The notes: a model not told the origin generated them from the letters alone. Positions 47,131 through 60,690 are shown, counted from the first letter of the stretch. The stretch: DNA of 64,000 bases from Schistosoma haematobium (GCF_000699445.3 NC_067202.1:6558458-6622457), one strand, 5' to 3'. Made by a program: numbers and translations.

Positions 47131-48299
47131 AACATAGTTGGCTGGGTTTATTTATTCAAGTTTCATGGCATAAAAATATTTTGGTTAAAAAATTAATTCT
47201 AAAAAATGGAGTGAAGAAACTAGTGTACCATACTGGTCAGAATATATAAGTTGAGGATTCAAAACAATTTAGAAAAAACTAAATACTAAGAGGTTTAGAA
47301 GAGGGGGTGAAATCAAAATCATTTCAAACTTACCTGAGAACAAGATAAAACTCTATGAATTAAAATAATAAATAAAATGAATAGTTTGCAGAATAAATTT
47401 GTGGGCAAGTTACAAAATAAGAGATTGATGAGACGATATACATATGTACAATAAGATATAACTAACAACGAAGTTGAAGGACACGTTGTATTCCTGTAAT
47501 TGACTTTGAGCCACGTTTGACTTTTGACTAGAATTTTCTCTTTAAATGTAACCTTACAAGTGATCAGTCATAAGTTTATGGGTTGATCAATCAGTGTAAA
47601 TATCGCAGTCCTAAAGGAGGTCAAGCGCGGCTTCAATACAACAATTGTATAGTATAAAACTATGACGCGAGCTCGAATCTGATAGGGAGTATTAGACACC
47701 TTAGGATTACAAGTATCCTTTGTTGATGAGTGGCAATTAGTACTAAATCTAGACTCAGGGTTTTCTGCTGACTATCTTCAACCATCTAACATTACAACAT
47801 AATGCATGCCATGTCAAGTCACTAAGACTAGTGACTGTATTGTAACTCAATCGTCGAAATTCATTTAACATTAACGACTAGACAAACATGATATTAGATG
47901 TGTTGTATAAATAGGTGTTCGGTTAGTTAAGTCAAATGACAGTACGAAAAATGAGTATAAACAGGAAAAGGATATATTAAATACCGGAGAAATATAAAGT
48001 ATTATGAATAAGATTTAATGTAAGTAAATCACTACACACTTTGCTATAGTTATTAGGTTATTTATGAACATCAGGCACAATGTTATTAAATTTAGAATAT
48101 TAGAAAAAAATAAGTGGATAACATCTTCTTCTTCAAACGTAAATAAGTTATCAAAACTACTTCTGTTAAAAAAATTTATAAGCTGTTACAAAATTAACAC
48201 TCTATCTAGTGAGTATCAATCAGTCAAATGTAGAGTAAAACCACATACGTATGTATACCGGTTCAAGTTGAGGAACTGAGAAGCCTGGAATCTGAGAAA
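47131..48299. other. MMUT intron, no recognised element
   Basis: AT-rich; a 71-codon plus frame (48064-48279) has no recognisable motif. Confidence 0.4.
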
Positions 48300-50560
48300 G
48301 ATTTAGGGTGAATACACCAATATCATTCCAAACGATTTTGAATCATATCATTCAAAGTCTCTAATCACTGGTTAAGGCCTGTCCATAGCCTCCTTCAAAC
48401 TTACTCTTACACTAAACAACATCGTCCGTTGAGGTTATCGGTGGTTGGGAATAGGCAACACATGTCCCGACAATACCATTTGATAAAGATTTACTACCTC
48501 ATCATTCATGCTACCATACTTATCTAGTATCCTATCCTCAACCCAACCACCCCTTACTCAGTGATCTCAAAATATACGAAACATGTATCGAAAAAACCTG
48601 TGGTCGAATACCAGTAAACTATGAATATCCTCTATTCTTAACGAACATGTTTCATACACATGAAATAGGATGGAGTGAAATGCTGCATGGTAAATTGGTC
48701 GTTTGATTGGAAGACGGATCTGTCGTCCATGCAACTAGTGATTCCAGTAGATAAAAGTCAATCGATCTTTGTGAATCAGTGTCTAGATTTGATCAGACAC
48801 CAGACCATCATGTGTGATGAGACTCTGAAGATAAGTGAAGTGTTCGATGCACACAACTACTTCACATTCTATCATTAAAGCGGGTGCTGATCGAGGTAAA
48901 TGTTTAAGCTCAAATTCTCATTTTGGGTGAGAGAATCGCATCCCAAATATGCTTGTATTGTTGCTTAAGATAGTCAAAAGACTGCATTCTGTCAATGTTG
49001 TCACAAAACAGAACTATATCAACAACATATCCTAAGTGAATAAGTGAATCTCCTGGAGAATCACTCCCTGAAAATTCTGTTGGTGAGAGCGTTACCTATT
49101 AAAGGATGTCTGTGAAAATGTTAAATAAAGATAAGGAGAGTGGACAAACTTAATGATTACCACTTAAGGTAACCAATTCTGGTGAATGTTCAATATACGT
49201 TCTAAATCGACCAGTAATATTCGATTAGAGAGCCTGTACAACGTTAATGTACTTTTTGGTACATTTTTCAGTGACAGACACTGCTACAGAACCTTGTGAT
49301 CAACACAGTCGAACGTCGCCCTAAGGTCAAGGAAAACAATTATTGTCGGACTTCGAAAAGTATGCTTGTGTTACATGAGCTGTTGCAGTGTGTTTATTGT
49401 TATGATGGGCAGTGTCCGAAATCTGACACTGCTACGCACTAACGCCCCAAATGTCTACTCGAGCGAGAAAACAATAATGGACGAAAAAGTATTTTGGGCA
49501 ACCGAAGTAAACACACAAATTCTCATTTTTATATATACATCTCTACCCCTTAAAAAATCAATCTATTTCTTAGCCAATGATATGTATTTGTCCATCAAGT
49601 CACTTCAAACTGTCGTCGGTTGACCTTCTCATTTGGCTTCTTTTGATTGGCTCACCAAATCAAATATCTGATATGTGCATACACGTCAAGGTCTAAAAAC
49701 AGACTGTTATTCACAGGTTTTTTCTTCACGAGCTCTAGTTGTACGTCGAAGTATTATTGAAACTAATATTTTAGACATTACATTCGTCAAACTGATTCCT
49801 CTATGATTATCATATGAAGATTTTTGTGCTTTCTTATAAACTGGAACGATCAGCTATCGAAACCAGTAAGATGAGATTAATACATTAGGCCCTGTTGCTC
49901 TCCCTCGCTTTACATTGTCGGTAGCTTTTACAGTTTCACAAAGAGGTGGAAGACTTACATCAATTTGCTATCCAGATTGCTTGAAGATAGTGGGTAACTG
50001 AAGTGTTGTTGAAGACCAGTCAAACTGTTCCCTAAAGGGTTCTGGCCATCGGTATGGAAATTTTGAACTGAGATTTAACCGTTCATTCAGAACCTGACAT
50101 ATAAGCGCACCCTTTCAAATAACTACACCACACATCGACCATAGCTGTAATCTTGACGTAATGGTTGGGCTTGGATATAGTTATGACTCAATTGAAATAT
50201 ATTGACTGGAATACTCATTTCTTTAGGTCCTAACATAACACTCAGGTCGACTTGAAAGAGGATTCGAAGAAGAAATCATACTATGAACTGTTCAGAGTTG
50301 TAATACCAGTATGTGGTTTACTTAAAAAAATAGAGCATGTTGCGATGCTGCTACCTCAAAAGGGAAGAAAGAGGTTACGAAATGTCAACCATGAAAATAG
50401 CACATCTCACATTGGCCCATGGATTTCTTTCACAAGTGGTAACGTCCAAAAAGTACATAGCTAGCAAATCTAAAGCTACTCACACAAAGGTCTCGTATGA
50501 CCAGTATCAAGCAGTTGTCCTATAAGCCAAAAGATTACGCTCCCAGATCGTCAAGACCAT
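48300..50560 (-). mobile_element. Second non-LTR (RTE-like) family, long decayed copy
   Basis: Minus strand in order: pre-RT linker (RWPEPFREQFDWSSTTLQLP, then VKRGRATGPN), RT core (PTIIVFLDLRATFDCVDHKV), catalytic region (YVVDIVLFCDNIDRMQSFD; YVVD in place of YADD), then the C-terminal part shared with 38890-39625. Many stops. The reverse frames on the plus strand are shadows. Confidence 0.8.
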
Positions 50561-50727
50561 CCCTAACTCAGTTTTCTGTTTCAGATGCTTTAAGAAGAAT
50601 CGATCTATAGCGTGGAAACCAGGAAGTAGAAACTATTTACAAACTTTTAACAGGAGTTGAAGTTAAATGTGGTTAATGACAGACAGTGTTGAAAGAGTTT
50701 GAAATCTTAAACAACTGTTTAACTTAC

Positions 50728-50864
50728 TTTCGATTGATCACGTTCAGCGCGAACTTTTTTAAGTTTTGCAATTTGGGATTCACGAACTTTAGTATTGTCT
50801 ACTACGAGTACATCTACACGTTCTTCTTTCTCCAATCTATATTTATTTACACCAACAATAACCT
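50728..50864 (-). CDS. MMUT: MMUT exon g
   Basis: Two carried bases plus 45 codons. Encodes (E)[44 protein letters not shown]. The acceptor CACAG ends at 50865; using it rather than the AG two bases further on keeps the Glu seen in family members. Donor AAA|GTAAGT at 50728/50727. Confidence 0.94.
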
Positions 50865-50999
50865 CTGTGATGATTAGAAGAAAGAAAGGTCGAAAATATG
50901 CAAAATATGGTTACTATTCGCAATACTGAAATATGATATAAAACAGGATGAAGGAATTATCGAACCAATAAATCTTATCAGTACAGAGGTTTGTAGAGA

Positions 51000-51190
51000 T
51001 TGCGGAATGCCATCGATATTACGAATCGATTTAATTTAGACAACCATTGAAAACTAGGAAGCATTGGAAAGCTGTTTTGGACTCTACAGCAGTATCCAAC
51101 CACCACCCAATCGAAAATTGAACTCGCGACCTATGGTCTCACAATGAGCACTTCACCTTCAGGCCACTGATACGGGGCTCAAACCTGGGA
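51000..51190 (-). mobile_element. tRNA-headed SINE, very diverged
   Basis: GAAAACTAGGAAGCATTGGA, CTCTACAGCAGTATCCAACC, CACTTCACCTTCAGGCCACT. Confidence 0.4.
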
Positions 51191-53339
51191 CGTAATAGCT
51201 GAAGGCTGAATTCTCTAAACCCAGAGCCACTACTCCACACGGCTATTAGAGGACATCACTAAAAAGAAATGAGCTGTAACAAATTCGACAAAACTATTTC
51301 TAATGATATATTATGATATTAATCGACAATTTCTCTGTAGAGTAAATCACTGAATATACAGTAAAACACAGAAGTGAACCAATTGTTTTTCCAAAAAACG
51401 AAATTTAACCTTGTAGTTGTTTATCTTTTTATTACTTATATAGATCAATAAATTGAACCAATATCAATATAGCTGTCTCTATTATTGATTACTGGTTGAA
51501 AGACTGTTTTGTTTTTGTCCACTAAACAATTACAATTTGGAATTTATTTGTTCATATGAATTAACATCAAATAATAAATAACTAAAGTTCATTATTGTAT
51601 ACCCTAAAAATAGTTTCATTTTGATAATGTCCTATAAATCATCTCCAAATTATATACATTTAAATGAAACGGTTTATTAGAACCCTGTAGAATCAATTTA
51701 ATTGTATAAAATTTACTTTATAAATTATTTGTGACAACCACTAGAAATATTAATTCCTATTAGTCCATACAGCTCCTTTTATACTCATTAGTCAGTCAGA
51801 ACAGCAAAACACCAAGAAGATTAACCCTCTACTACTATATTGTCGTCTCGAGTCGAAAACTCATAAGATTACACAACGATTACATGACTATAACGCATCA
51901 TTAAAAAAAACACAACAATTTATACATAACTAGGTCATATGTGATATAAAACTGAGCAATAGGCGTATAATTAATTGAAACCGCTTATATATACATATCA
52001 ACAGTTAGTAAGCGAAACGAAGGCTTACAATTATAACAACATAAAAATATAATAAACCAAATACTGAATAAATGTGTAGTAAAAATATTCATATTAATTC
52101 TCCATAGACTAGTTTTAAAAGTTCTACTTCTCCAACAGATTGATGATCTTCATCCATCTTAACTTCCAGCTAGCCCCATCTACTATAATTTAAATGGCTA
52201 TGTTACAGCTATACTACAAATAAATCGAATGATTCAAAGACAAGTACAAAAATTCGTACTTCACAAATAATTTGAATTATGATGTAAGATTATTAAAGTG
52301 TGATGTATAGGTGCTAGTTTGCATAATTCTACCTCATCTTTTCATTTATTTGTCAGTTGTCAAAATATTCCTCCACATAAGATCTTTTTCCAGACTATGT
52401 TCTGAGGTTAAAAGAGCAAAAAGCAGAAAAGATTTAAAAAAAGAGATGGAGAGAAAGAAGGTATGAAATATTTTTCTGAGAACAAACTGACTTCAATTGT
52501 ATATGAGATGTTGAATAAATTCGTATACATTCTTGAACTAAGCCCACTTTCATATCGATTACTAATCATAACGTGATATCAAATAGTCAGATATAAGGTT
52601 TTACATAAGAATTTACTTCAGCCATAACCGAAGAGAATTCAAAACTTGAAGAGAACAAGTATACATGTCTAGACAAACTGATAAACAAACACTGAATACA
52701 TTACTGTTCAGTATTCGACTGAATGTTCAAGTAAACGCAAAATAAGACAGTAGTATTGGTAGGTCATAAAAATAATGTATATACATTAATAACCGTCCCG
52801 AGTTTAACAAAATGTATGAGGAATATAAAATGAGGTTACTAATAAAATAAAAAGCAAGAAATAATTGTACGTGTCATAAGTATATGATGAATTCGCTCAT
52901 TTCTTCTCTAGCAAATCGATAATAATAATAATATTGCTGTGTGAATATAATATGTAATAAAGGGGGGGTATCAAAGTAATTACGATAGACGAATTGGGAA
53001 TGATGGATGTAAAGATTAAGATAGAAGTAATAAAAAAAGAGAGGGTAAGATGTTTGTAATATTTAGTTTAGGTATCCGGTGATCCAGTCGTGGGCCAAGG
53101 TAAACATAGAGGCTGGATATACTTTTTCTGGATACATAAATTTGGTTTTCTGGAGTTGATCCAGAGCAATCGTAATCTAGCTCCATGAGGTAGCTATTTT
53201 GGAACTTAATATAAAACAGAGAAAGCTTCCTCTATTTTGATATGATGTTCAGTATCTACCAAGTGAGAAAGAATGGTTCTGTTAATCGATTTAGTAACTC
53301 CTTTTCCCAACCATGCTGGTACATGTTTACGAACACGCA
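51191..53339. other. MMUT intron, no recognised element
   Basis: AT-rich, with a G7 run near 52962. No coding signal. Confidence 0.4.
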
Positions 53340-53645
53340 AGGATAAAGTCCTCACCGGATAATGGTGTACGGTGGCGCAACTTCGTGGATCGGTTGAAGT
53401 TAGACATTAACACTGTTGGATGCCGGCTCAGTGGTCTAGTTGGTTAAGCGTCTGGCGCGAGACTCATAGGTCCTGGGTTAGAACCTCGCGGGGTGCGGGA
53501 TCGTGGATGCACACTGCTGAGGAGTCGCATACTAGGATGAAACGGCCGTCCAGTGCTTCCAGGTTTTCCATGGTGGTCTAGCATCAATTGACTCATGATT
53601 TCAATCAGCGAAATTTCTAAAATCTCCACAAAACTCCTCATAATT
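53340..53645 (+). mobile_element. tRNA-headed SINE, well preserved
   Basis: GGCTCAGTGGTCTAGTTGGT, GGTCCTGGGTTAGAACCTCG, CACTGCTGAGGAGTCGCATA, GATGAAACGGCCGTCCAGTG, CTTCCAGGTTTTCCATGG, and CTCCACAAAACTCC tail. Hammerhead cores, stem III and the GUC site are kept; stem II has a G-U and a mismatch, stem I is 5 bp. Confidence 0.7.
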
Positions 53646-54348
53646 TTCATTTTTGTTATAATACTATTCTGCTTATTGTGACTGGACACTTTACTTCAAA
53701 TCATTCTGACGTTTCTAATTTGCGTATAATACAATTTTGAAGTATATATATCGTAACAGATGCAGACGTTCACCATTTTTAATATAACATTGTCAAATTG
53801 ATTAACACTTGCCTTATTTTGGCCTTAGTAAAATATCATAATTATGGACTTATAACTGTAGAGCCTGATGATGAAGTTATTGAAAACAATTGTTCGATCA
53901 AATATTCTTCATTTTTGAATAGTCTATGAGGAATTTTAAACTGCGATTCATTTTCCTTTATACCTTAAGTTTGAAAATACTCTTATGGTTTTTACTCTAT
54001 GGACTTATTCTTTTTTTCTCAAATGATATTGACTATATTTGATTAGTTTCTACTACTACTGATTTTGTTATTAGTTCTAATACTGTTGGACTTGTGTTGA
54101 TATAATGTGACAACTTGAACCGATACAAATATGTCCAAGGTTCTATGCTACTTATGACTGAATAAGTAACTTGTATATAACAGGTATAGGTTCGTCAATA
54201 ATACATACACATATAAATACAGTCGTTCAGAAGTTCCCTCTTTTAAAACATGAATTTGAGATTTAAAAGAAATGATCTTATATGAAAAACGGATTAGTTA
54301 GGATTACATTAGTCATTATAGAAATAATAAATAAAAATAAGTAATAAC

Positions 54349-54454
54349 CTTGACAGGAATCGATAGCCGCTTGTCGTTTAGCTGCACACTCTTCAATACG
54401 TAATTTTGGAATACCGGATTCAATAGCTTTAGCCATTCCACCCATATGTTCAAT
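54349..54454 (-). CDS. MMUT: MMUT exon f
   Basis: 35 codons plus one base. Encodes [20 protein letters not shown], then [15 protein letters not shown]. Acceptor TTCATAG ends at 54455. The donor CAAG|GTTATT at 54349/54348 is weak; the single G carried over forms the Glu codon completed in the next exon. Confidence 0.94.
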
Positions 54455-54759
54455 CTATGAAGAAGTAAAAATGTAAAATTAACATTCGGTAATGACTAAG
54501 ATAATAATAATCGGTTGATTGTTGTTGGGAACATGTCATCGTCTAACTACACTCAGTTCGTGATGTAAATTATGGAATCCAACAGTCTCCACAAATCCTT
54601 AGAGTAATAAATGACAATAATTATACTATTAATAAAGATAAGTTTTCAGTGATAATTTCCCATGGTGCTAACAAAACGCCACGACCAGTGGATTTCAGCC
54701 ACATCGAATGTAAAACATTAATCCACCAGTGAAATTAGAAGATGGTTGTGATATATCAC

Positions 54760-54930
54760 TGATACTGTATCAGTGGTCAGAAGATGAAGAACTCAAGTCT
54801 AAATCTCAAAGTTTTGGATTCGATCGCCAGTGGGATCACGTTGAGGAAACCCACACTGGGACAGAATAACTGTCTGATATTTCCTGGTTTCCAATGAGTG
54901 CCTAACTAGAGTAAGCTCATGATGTAAATG
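54760..54930 (+). mobile_element. SINE-like remnant
   Basis: TCTCAAAGTTTTGGATTCGA, ACCCACACTGGGACAG, TTTCCTGGTTTCC; heavily diverged. Confidence 0.35.
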
Positions 54931-54984
54931 GCAAAAAGGTTAGTATTAAAAAACTTTTCTAAGAAAATTAATTAGAAAAATCAC

Positions 54985-55245
54985 TTCTTCAATTTCTTTT
55001 AAAGCAGCTGCTTCTAATTCTGCTGTCAACTTTTCCATCATAAATGAACCAGCCCATGGATCAGCAACTTTAGTAATCATTGTTTCCTCTTGAATAATAA
55101 TTTGTGTATTACGAGCAATACGTGCAGAAAATTTTGTTGGCAGTCCAAGTGCTTCATCAAATGAATTTGTATGCAATGATTGACATCCACCGAATACAGC
55201 AGCCATTGCTTCGATAGTAGTACGAATAATATTATTGTACGGATC
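54985..55245 (-). CDS. MMUT: MMUT exon e
   Basis: 87 codons, phase 0. Encodes [37 protein letters not shown], then [14 protein letters not shown] and [12 protein letters not shown], the end of the barrel and the start of the linker. Acceptor TTTTTAG ends at 55246. The donor GAA|GTGATT at 54985/54984 is weaker than consensus. Confidence 0.95.
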
Positions 55246-55249
55246 CTAA

Positions 55250-56035
55250 AAATATAAAAGAAATAATGAAAAAAACATGGAAAAGAAAGAAAATATTCAT
55301 GTAAAAATACCACACTCATTTTGACGGTCATAATCAACGCATAGCCTGTAATATATATAGATTAGTTCAAGATCACACATCACATAGGGATGGCGAGATG
55401 AAATTAACACAATGATTAGCAAAAGAGTCGGTATAATATAGTATAAATGATAATAGAATAGATCAAACATTGAGAAAGTGGTTCAAGGACACAGAATGAG
55501 AAGGTATGTATGGAGAAATTCTGGAACTGAAAATCTAAGTTAAAATAAAAGTGAATACATCTGACACTTTGTGACTAATTCTGAGTCATGTCACTTAAAG
55601 TATCTAGCCATCGATTCATCATATTGTGAGTTCCATAACCGGATAGTCTGTCTGTACCTACATGGGTCAATCTAACACTCAAGGTTCTCAAGGAATGACG
55701 CTTTGTCTTGATTCAGTGGCCACGCTACTAAATTTTAGAAATATTTACATAAATCTTCAAGTTTTATTAGTTAGTTTTAAGGCTGATGGACAATATAAAT
55801 CCTAAAAACTATCATCATTGAAACAATAGGCAAAATCAGTCTGACTGCTGATCAGTATCAAGACGATGTCGAATGTATTATCACCTGTGCTTGTTCTTTC
55901 TACTTAAACGTAGCCTCTATCCGTTAATTCCAGTACTACGGCATTGTTCCTGTAACATAATTTGCATATCATACTGATGAATACCGCACCTCCACCTAAA
56001 TCTCGAGACGAAAACAATGACAACAATAAAAAAAC
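55250..56035. other. MMUT intron, no recognised element
   Basis: AT-rich, no clear repeat. Confidence 0.4.
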
Positions 56036-56039
56036 TGAC

Positions 56040-56171
56040 CTGTTCTGTTAATGACCATCCAGAGGTTTGACAATGAGCACGAAGTAGCAAAGATTTAGGT
56101 GATTCCGCTTGAAATTTCTCCTTTATTAATTTCGCCCAAACTCGTCGTGCGGCTCTCATTTTAGCAATCTC
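56040..56171 (-). CDS. MMUT: MMUT exon d
   Basis: 44 codons, phase 0. Encodes [20 protein letters not shown], then [17 protein letters not shown], which includes conserved substrate-pocket residues. Acceptor TATTTTAG ends at 56172; donor CAG|GTCAGT at 56040/56039. Confidence 0.95.
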
Positions 56172-56929
56172 CTAAAATATTACGTGTGATATTTTTCAGC
56201 CCATAAAATATATCAGAAAGGGTAGGTAGTTAGGGAAAGAAAGAAAGGAAATTCATTACAGGAATAGTTATATGGACAAAATATATGATAAACTACCAAG
56301 AGAATTAAAATGTATTAAAATTACTATTTTGAACTTCTGATGATGATAATAATAATAGGAATTAAGATTTAACTCCACATTACTCCAATTTTACGTGTAT
56401 TTTCACCTTCTTCGTGTTATAAACTAAAGTTTAATTTCATCTGAACAAAAAATACAAAAATCTTGTTGTCATACATTATGTATTTAACTACTGAAAAACT
56501 TCATAGTTTGCCTTTTGGAGAAATAGAAGCCAATTACATTGGAATTCACACGTGGAATATATTCTGCGATGGGAAAAAACTCTCATAGGAGCGGAACCGA
56601 TTGAAAACGTTTGTAGATGAAGATAAACGGCAATTATTGTTAAGAACTTGTTAAGCATCATTATTAATAATAAGAAAGAAGAATTTGTTGGAATGTTGGG
56701 TACATTTTGCTAGTAGTAATCAAACATATGGTTAGTGAATACAGCAATTTTTATCACACGATAGTAATATGAGAGAATCATATCATAGAAAGTGTTTAAT
56801 TCAGTTACATTCACTAACAGGAAAATTATAAATATTTAAATATGGATATTCATGAAATACTTCTTATCTACGGTAAAACTGCTCAGTAAGCTATATTGAT
56901 CTTGTAAATTTCTGTTTAAAAACGAATTA

Positions 56930-57150
56930 TCAGTAGGGGGTTGTGGAGACTGCTGAGCTTTTGGTTGAGATTATGGATCGATGAATAGTTAGACCACCAT
57001 TGAAAACCTGGGAGCACTGGACGGCTGTTTCGTCCGATTGTGGGACACCTCAGCAATGCTGTGGACGCACATAATAGGGCGAAACGGTCGTTCAGTGCTC
57101 CCAGGTTTTCCATGGTGGTCTGGCTTCAATTGACTCATGATCTCAACTAT
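56930..57150. mobile_element. tRNA-headed SINE pieces, inverted pair
   Basis: 56930-57060 minus sense (GAGCACTGGACGGCTGTTTC; core CTGAGGT, one base changed) followed by plus-sense 57061-57150 (GGGCGAAACGGTCGTTCAGT, GCTCCCAGGTTTTCCATGG). Confidence 0.55.
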
Positions 57151-58180
57151 TAATATATATATAATATTACTTTTATCATGTTATTGAATAACTCACTTAC
57201 TACTGTTGTATGATTCACTATTCTTAATATGTTATCAGTTCATAATTGATGGTCTCTCCATACCCACAGAAACTTTTTCTTAACATTAATCAAGTAAACA
57301 ATTATTTCTCATCCATAATCTATTTTCAGCTGGTTATTTTTTATTATCCTTTGAGTTATGACATGAGTCTTTCAATGCTTGGAAACATTTTCCAACCTTT
57401 TTTAGATGTATATTTGTTTATTTTACATTGGCTATAAAACTATAATTACATTGAAAACAAAATTCTTTTTGACTGGTTCATCTTAATTCAGAAAATTTCC
57501 AAGAGTTGGTATGAATAGTTTATACAGAAATTATAAATTATGTAGGTGATATCTGCAAAACAACTGAAACTATTGGATTTGAGACATTGAATGATGACGC
57601 TCAAACTAGTGTCACGTTTATGGATGCACCCATTTTTACATATTTATCATCAATGACGAGATATTTTTATTTGTAATTAAATCAACAACAAATATAACCG
57701 ATAACGTAATGAACGGACACGGATGCATTAGTTACACTTTAATGTAAGATGATGCAAAAGTTCTATCTAAGAATTTCCAATACGTGAGTTAGTAAGTAAG
57801 AAATGACTCTGATCAATACAGAGATAATTATGATTTTCCAGTGAAGTAAGACAAATCATTAAAGCTACATAAATTCGCAGATGTTTTTTTCTATTTAGAC
57901 GTATAACTATAAATACGTAGAGCATTCAAAGTCAACACAATCTTAACACATTCCGCAATCAAGTTGGCCTAGTTAGCAGCATTATTTACAGAAGTACGGT
58001 CATTGTAGACTTTAGAAAGTAACGTAGATTATGTTAAATATGTTTATCCAAGTATTTAAATCAAACTTTTAGTAATAAGTCAGTGTTTCAAACACAGTTT
58101 CACTCTCTTAGTGAGGTTCGGTCAGTTAGATGAGTATATCAACATGTAGGTTTGTCAAGCTCATTTAATGCTTTTTCAGC
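57151..58180. other. MMUT intron, no recognised element
   Basis: AT-rich, no coding signal. Confidence 0.4.
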
Positions 58181-58590
58181 TCACGAAGCAACCTAAACTA
58201 GAAAATTACTAAAAGCCAGGAAGCAATGGAAACGTGCTTTGTCTTATAATGAGACTACCTAGCAGCGGGCGTTCATCGACCCGTTGGTGGTCGGATCTAA
58301 AACATCCAGGTCACATGGTGATAGCTTAAAATTTAGACTACTGAGTCACCGCCCAATGATTTACATCTTTAATTCCAATCAGTTTCTAATTTTGTGCAAA
58401 CATCTTTGAATGAGTTTGGTGGGCAGCTGTCTCACACCTGAAATGGTCAAACTCTACCGGTAATGGTCTCTCACCAAACTTCTGGCAATTACTTCTCGAA
58501 ATTAGTCACTAGTGAACATATGATAAATCAGTAGTTATTCAGTGCTTTCTAGTTTTCAATTAATCCCTGACTTTAATCTGTTCGTGATCT
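58181..58590 (-). mobile_element. tRNA-headed SINE, diverged full length
   Basis: AAAGCCAGGAAGCAATGGAA, TAATGAGACTACCTAGCAGC, ACTACTGAGTCACCGCCCAA, then the body ending AGTCACTAGTGAACATATGA, which matches the 5' body of the 10144-10555 copy. Confidence 0.5.
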
Positions 58591-58905
58591 CAACAGATGG
58601 GTGTATGTCTTAACCAATAAATGCAACATGCATAAGCTTACAAGAACCGTAATTCCTGTTTGCCTTTAATTATTTATGCTAAAAACACAAGTTAAAAGTA
58701 AGAATAAATTGAATTTGAGTTCACGTTCTAGTTTCAGACTCCTCAGATTAACATGTCTACATTTATTTTTAAGGCAATGGTCAAGCTACATGAAATATGT
58801 AGAAAAATATGGATCAATTGAAAGAAAAACATACTGATTCGGCCAACAGTGGGAGAAAACAAACGAAGGTTTGTTTATTATTTAGTTATACAACTAATAA
58901 CTAAC

Positions 58906-59106
58906 CATATGAAAATTCATTCCAATACCCCAGAAGAATGACAGACGTGGAGCAAAAGCATCGATATTTAAACCAGCATGATTAACACCTAATCGGCAAT
59001 AGTCAATACCATCAGCGATAGTATAAGCCATTTCTAAGACAGCGCTTGCACCGGCTTCTTGCATATGATAGCCAGAAATGGAGATTGAATTAAATTTGGG
59101 CATATT
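58906..59106 (-). CDS. MMUT: MMUT exon c (active-site Tyr-His)
   Basis: 67 codons, phase 0. Carries [20 protein letters not shown] with the Tyr-His pair that in bacterial homologues contacts the reacting substrate, then [20 protein letters not shown]. Acceptor TTCATAG ends at 59107; donor ATG|GTTAGT at 58906/58905. Confidence 0.95.
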
Positions 59107-59388
59107 CTATGAATAATATGAGAATTGATTAAGAGTAAAAACAAAAGCAAAAACACAAGAGGTAATTGATAAACATGTTATTTCATGAGATTAATTAGTT
59201 AGTCAGTTATTTTATGAATATATAACCTCAATTTGGACCCCTACCCTTCTTAAAATATATTAGTCAAAACTTGATATATTGGTTTTAATGAAGATGGTTA
59301 AATAAAGATATTTGATTTTGGAATTTCTAACTTCATGATTTGTAAGAATCACTTCAAAATTTATTGGTTCTGATATCTATTTACCAGC

Positions 59389-59760
59389 TGTTGAGGAGAC
59401 CCAAAAAATTCGAAAAAAGACCAAAAGGGCCCTGGAAGCTTCGAGAAACATCTTATTCAATCGGCACCGAATAGAAGCTTCTCAGAACCATCTGGAAAGT
59501 GAAGTCACATGCCACATTTTTGATTGGACGATTAATTATCCTGCTACTATGTTTAGCAGGGTTTCAGAACTTTCCAGAAGCCCAAGACCATCTGAAACAC
59601 TATAAATACCCTAGATTTTCTGTACATTAACTAACCTTGGTGTAAAGCATTCTTTTCATATTACGCGCCTTTTCTCTTGTGTTCACGTTGTCGTGTTATT
59701 AGAAGAGCTTAGGAAACCGATTCAAGCGTTCAGTCAGAAGATTTATCACCGACATTTACA
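59389..59760 (+). mobile_element. Solo-LTR-like repeat, second family, copy 2
   Basis: Starts TGTTGAGGAGACCC, contains ACTATAAATACCCTAG and GCGCCTTTTCTCTTGTG, ends TTTACA. No PBS or coding region beside it. Confidence 0.5.
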
Positions 59761-60204
59761 AGAATCAGCTATGAATAGCTAATTAGTCATTTCCAATGAT
59801 TACATGTACAATCTAACCTTAAGATCTCTTATTCAGCTGTTATCTTCATAAACAAGTAACACACTGTGAGAATACTTCCAAATCAGTTACATTATCCATC
59901 ATAATTGTAAAAAAGTGAAACATAATGTTTGATTGGCATTTAAGCATTCCATTAGTGCCATAAATGATGCTGAGCATCAAACAATCCTATTTTCTTTAAA
60001 TACTTCAGAAAGTAATTTTTAAAACTTTCTGGATTAATAATGTCCTAAATATGTAGGTCAGTTGCATATATGACCCATAAGAGAATATATATATATATAT
60101 GTCTTTTAAGAAATCGTAAGAAAGATCACTGAAAACTTTTCGCAATATATTATAAGAAAATAAGAGATGAAATAGATTAAAATGGAGAATGAATGCATGC
60201 TTAC

Positions 60205-60339
60205 TTTGGCTGTATAAGCAAATATATCACTAATAATTCTCATTGATGGTTTCGGTGGAAAAATATACGTATTTCTAACCATAAATTCTTTCAATATATC
60301 ATTTTGAATAGTTCCCGTTAATTCCGATTGTTTTGCACC
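60205..60339 (-). CDS. MMUT: MMUT exon b
   Basis: 45 codons, phase 0 at both ends. Encodes [21 protein letters not shown], then [18 protein letters not shown], a highly conserved barrel stretch. Acceptor TTTATAG ends at 60340; donor AAA|GTAAGC at 60205/60204. A TA microsatellite of about 80 bp lies roughly 55-130 bases upstream of the acceptor. Confidence 0.95.
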
Positions 60340-60390
60340 CTATAAAGAGATAATAAGAATAATGGTTTTACCAAAAATAAAAATAGTTTA

Positions 60391-60392
<2 letters not shown>

Positions 60393-60473
<81 letters not shown>
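60393..60473. repeat. (TA)n microsatellite, about 40 units
   Basis: Uninterrupted TA repeat upstream (gene sense) of the MMUT exon b acceptor. The poly-Tyr/Ile frame through it is an artefact. Confidence 0.97.
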
Positions 60474-60475
<2 letters not shown>

Positions 60476-60539
60476 TTAGTTGCTGTTGGTATATGCGCAT
60501 TCTAAGCAGATCACTTCTATGTTATTGTTAATTACTAAT

Positions 60540-60690
60540 TGATATTTCAAGCAAAAGACATTAATTTTGAGTCCCGGCGTGAATATCAATACCGGAATGT
60601 GGCAGATGTATTCAACTAACGAGTATCAGATACGATGAAAAGCGCATCCTAGACTGCGTTACTAGCAGTAATTCATAATTACTAAAAATT
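60540..60690 (+). mobile_element. Sm-alpha-type repeat, diverged
   Basis: ATATCAATACCGGAATGTGG, CAACTAACGAGTATCAGATA, GATGAAAAGCGCATCC; the core is damaged. Confidence 0.5.

Noticed and set aside
48675..48878. 67-codon frame shared with 38999-39202 as a conserved small protein
   Set aside because: Antisense shadow of the LINE C-terminal RT region in both copies.
60318..60500. Open frame of alternating Tyr/Ile through the TA repeat
   Set aside because: Microsatellite artefact overlapping MMUT exon b and its intron.
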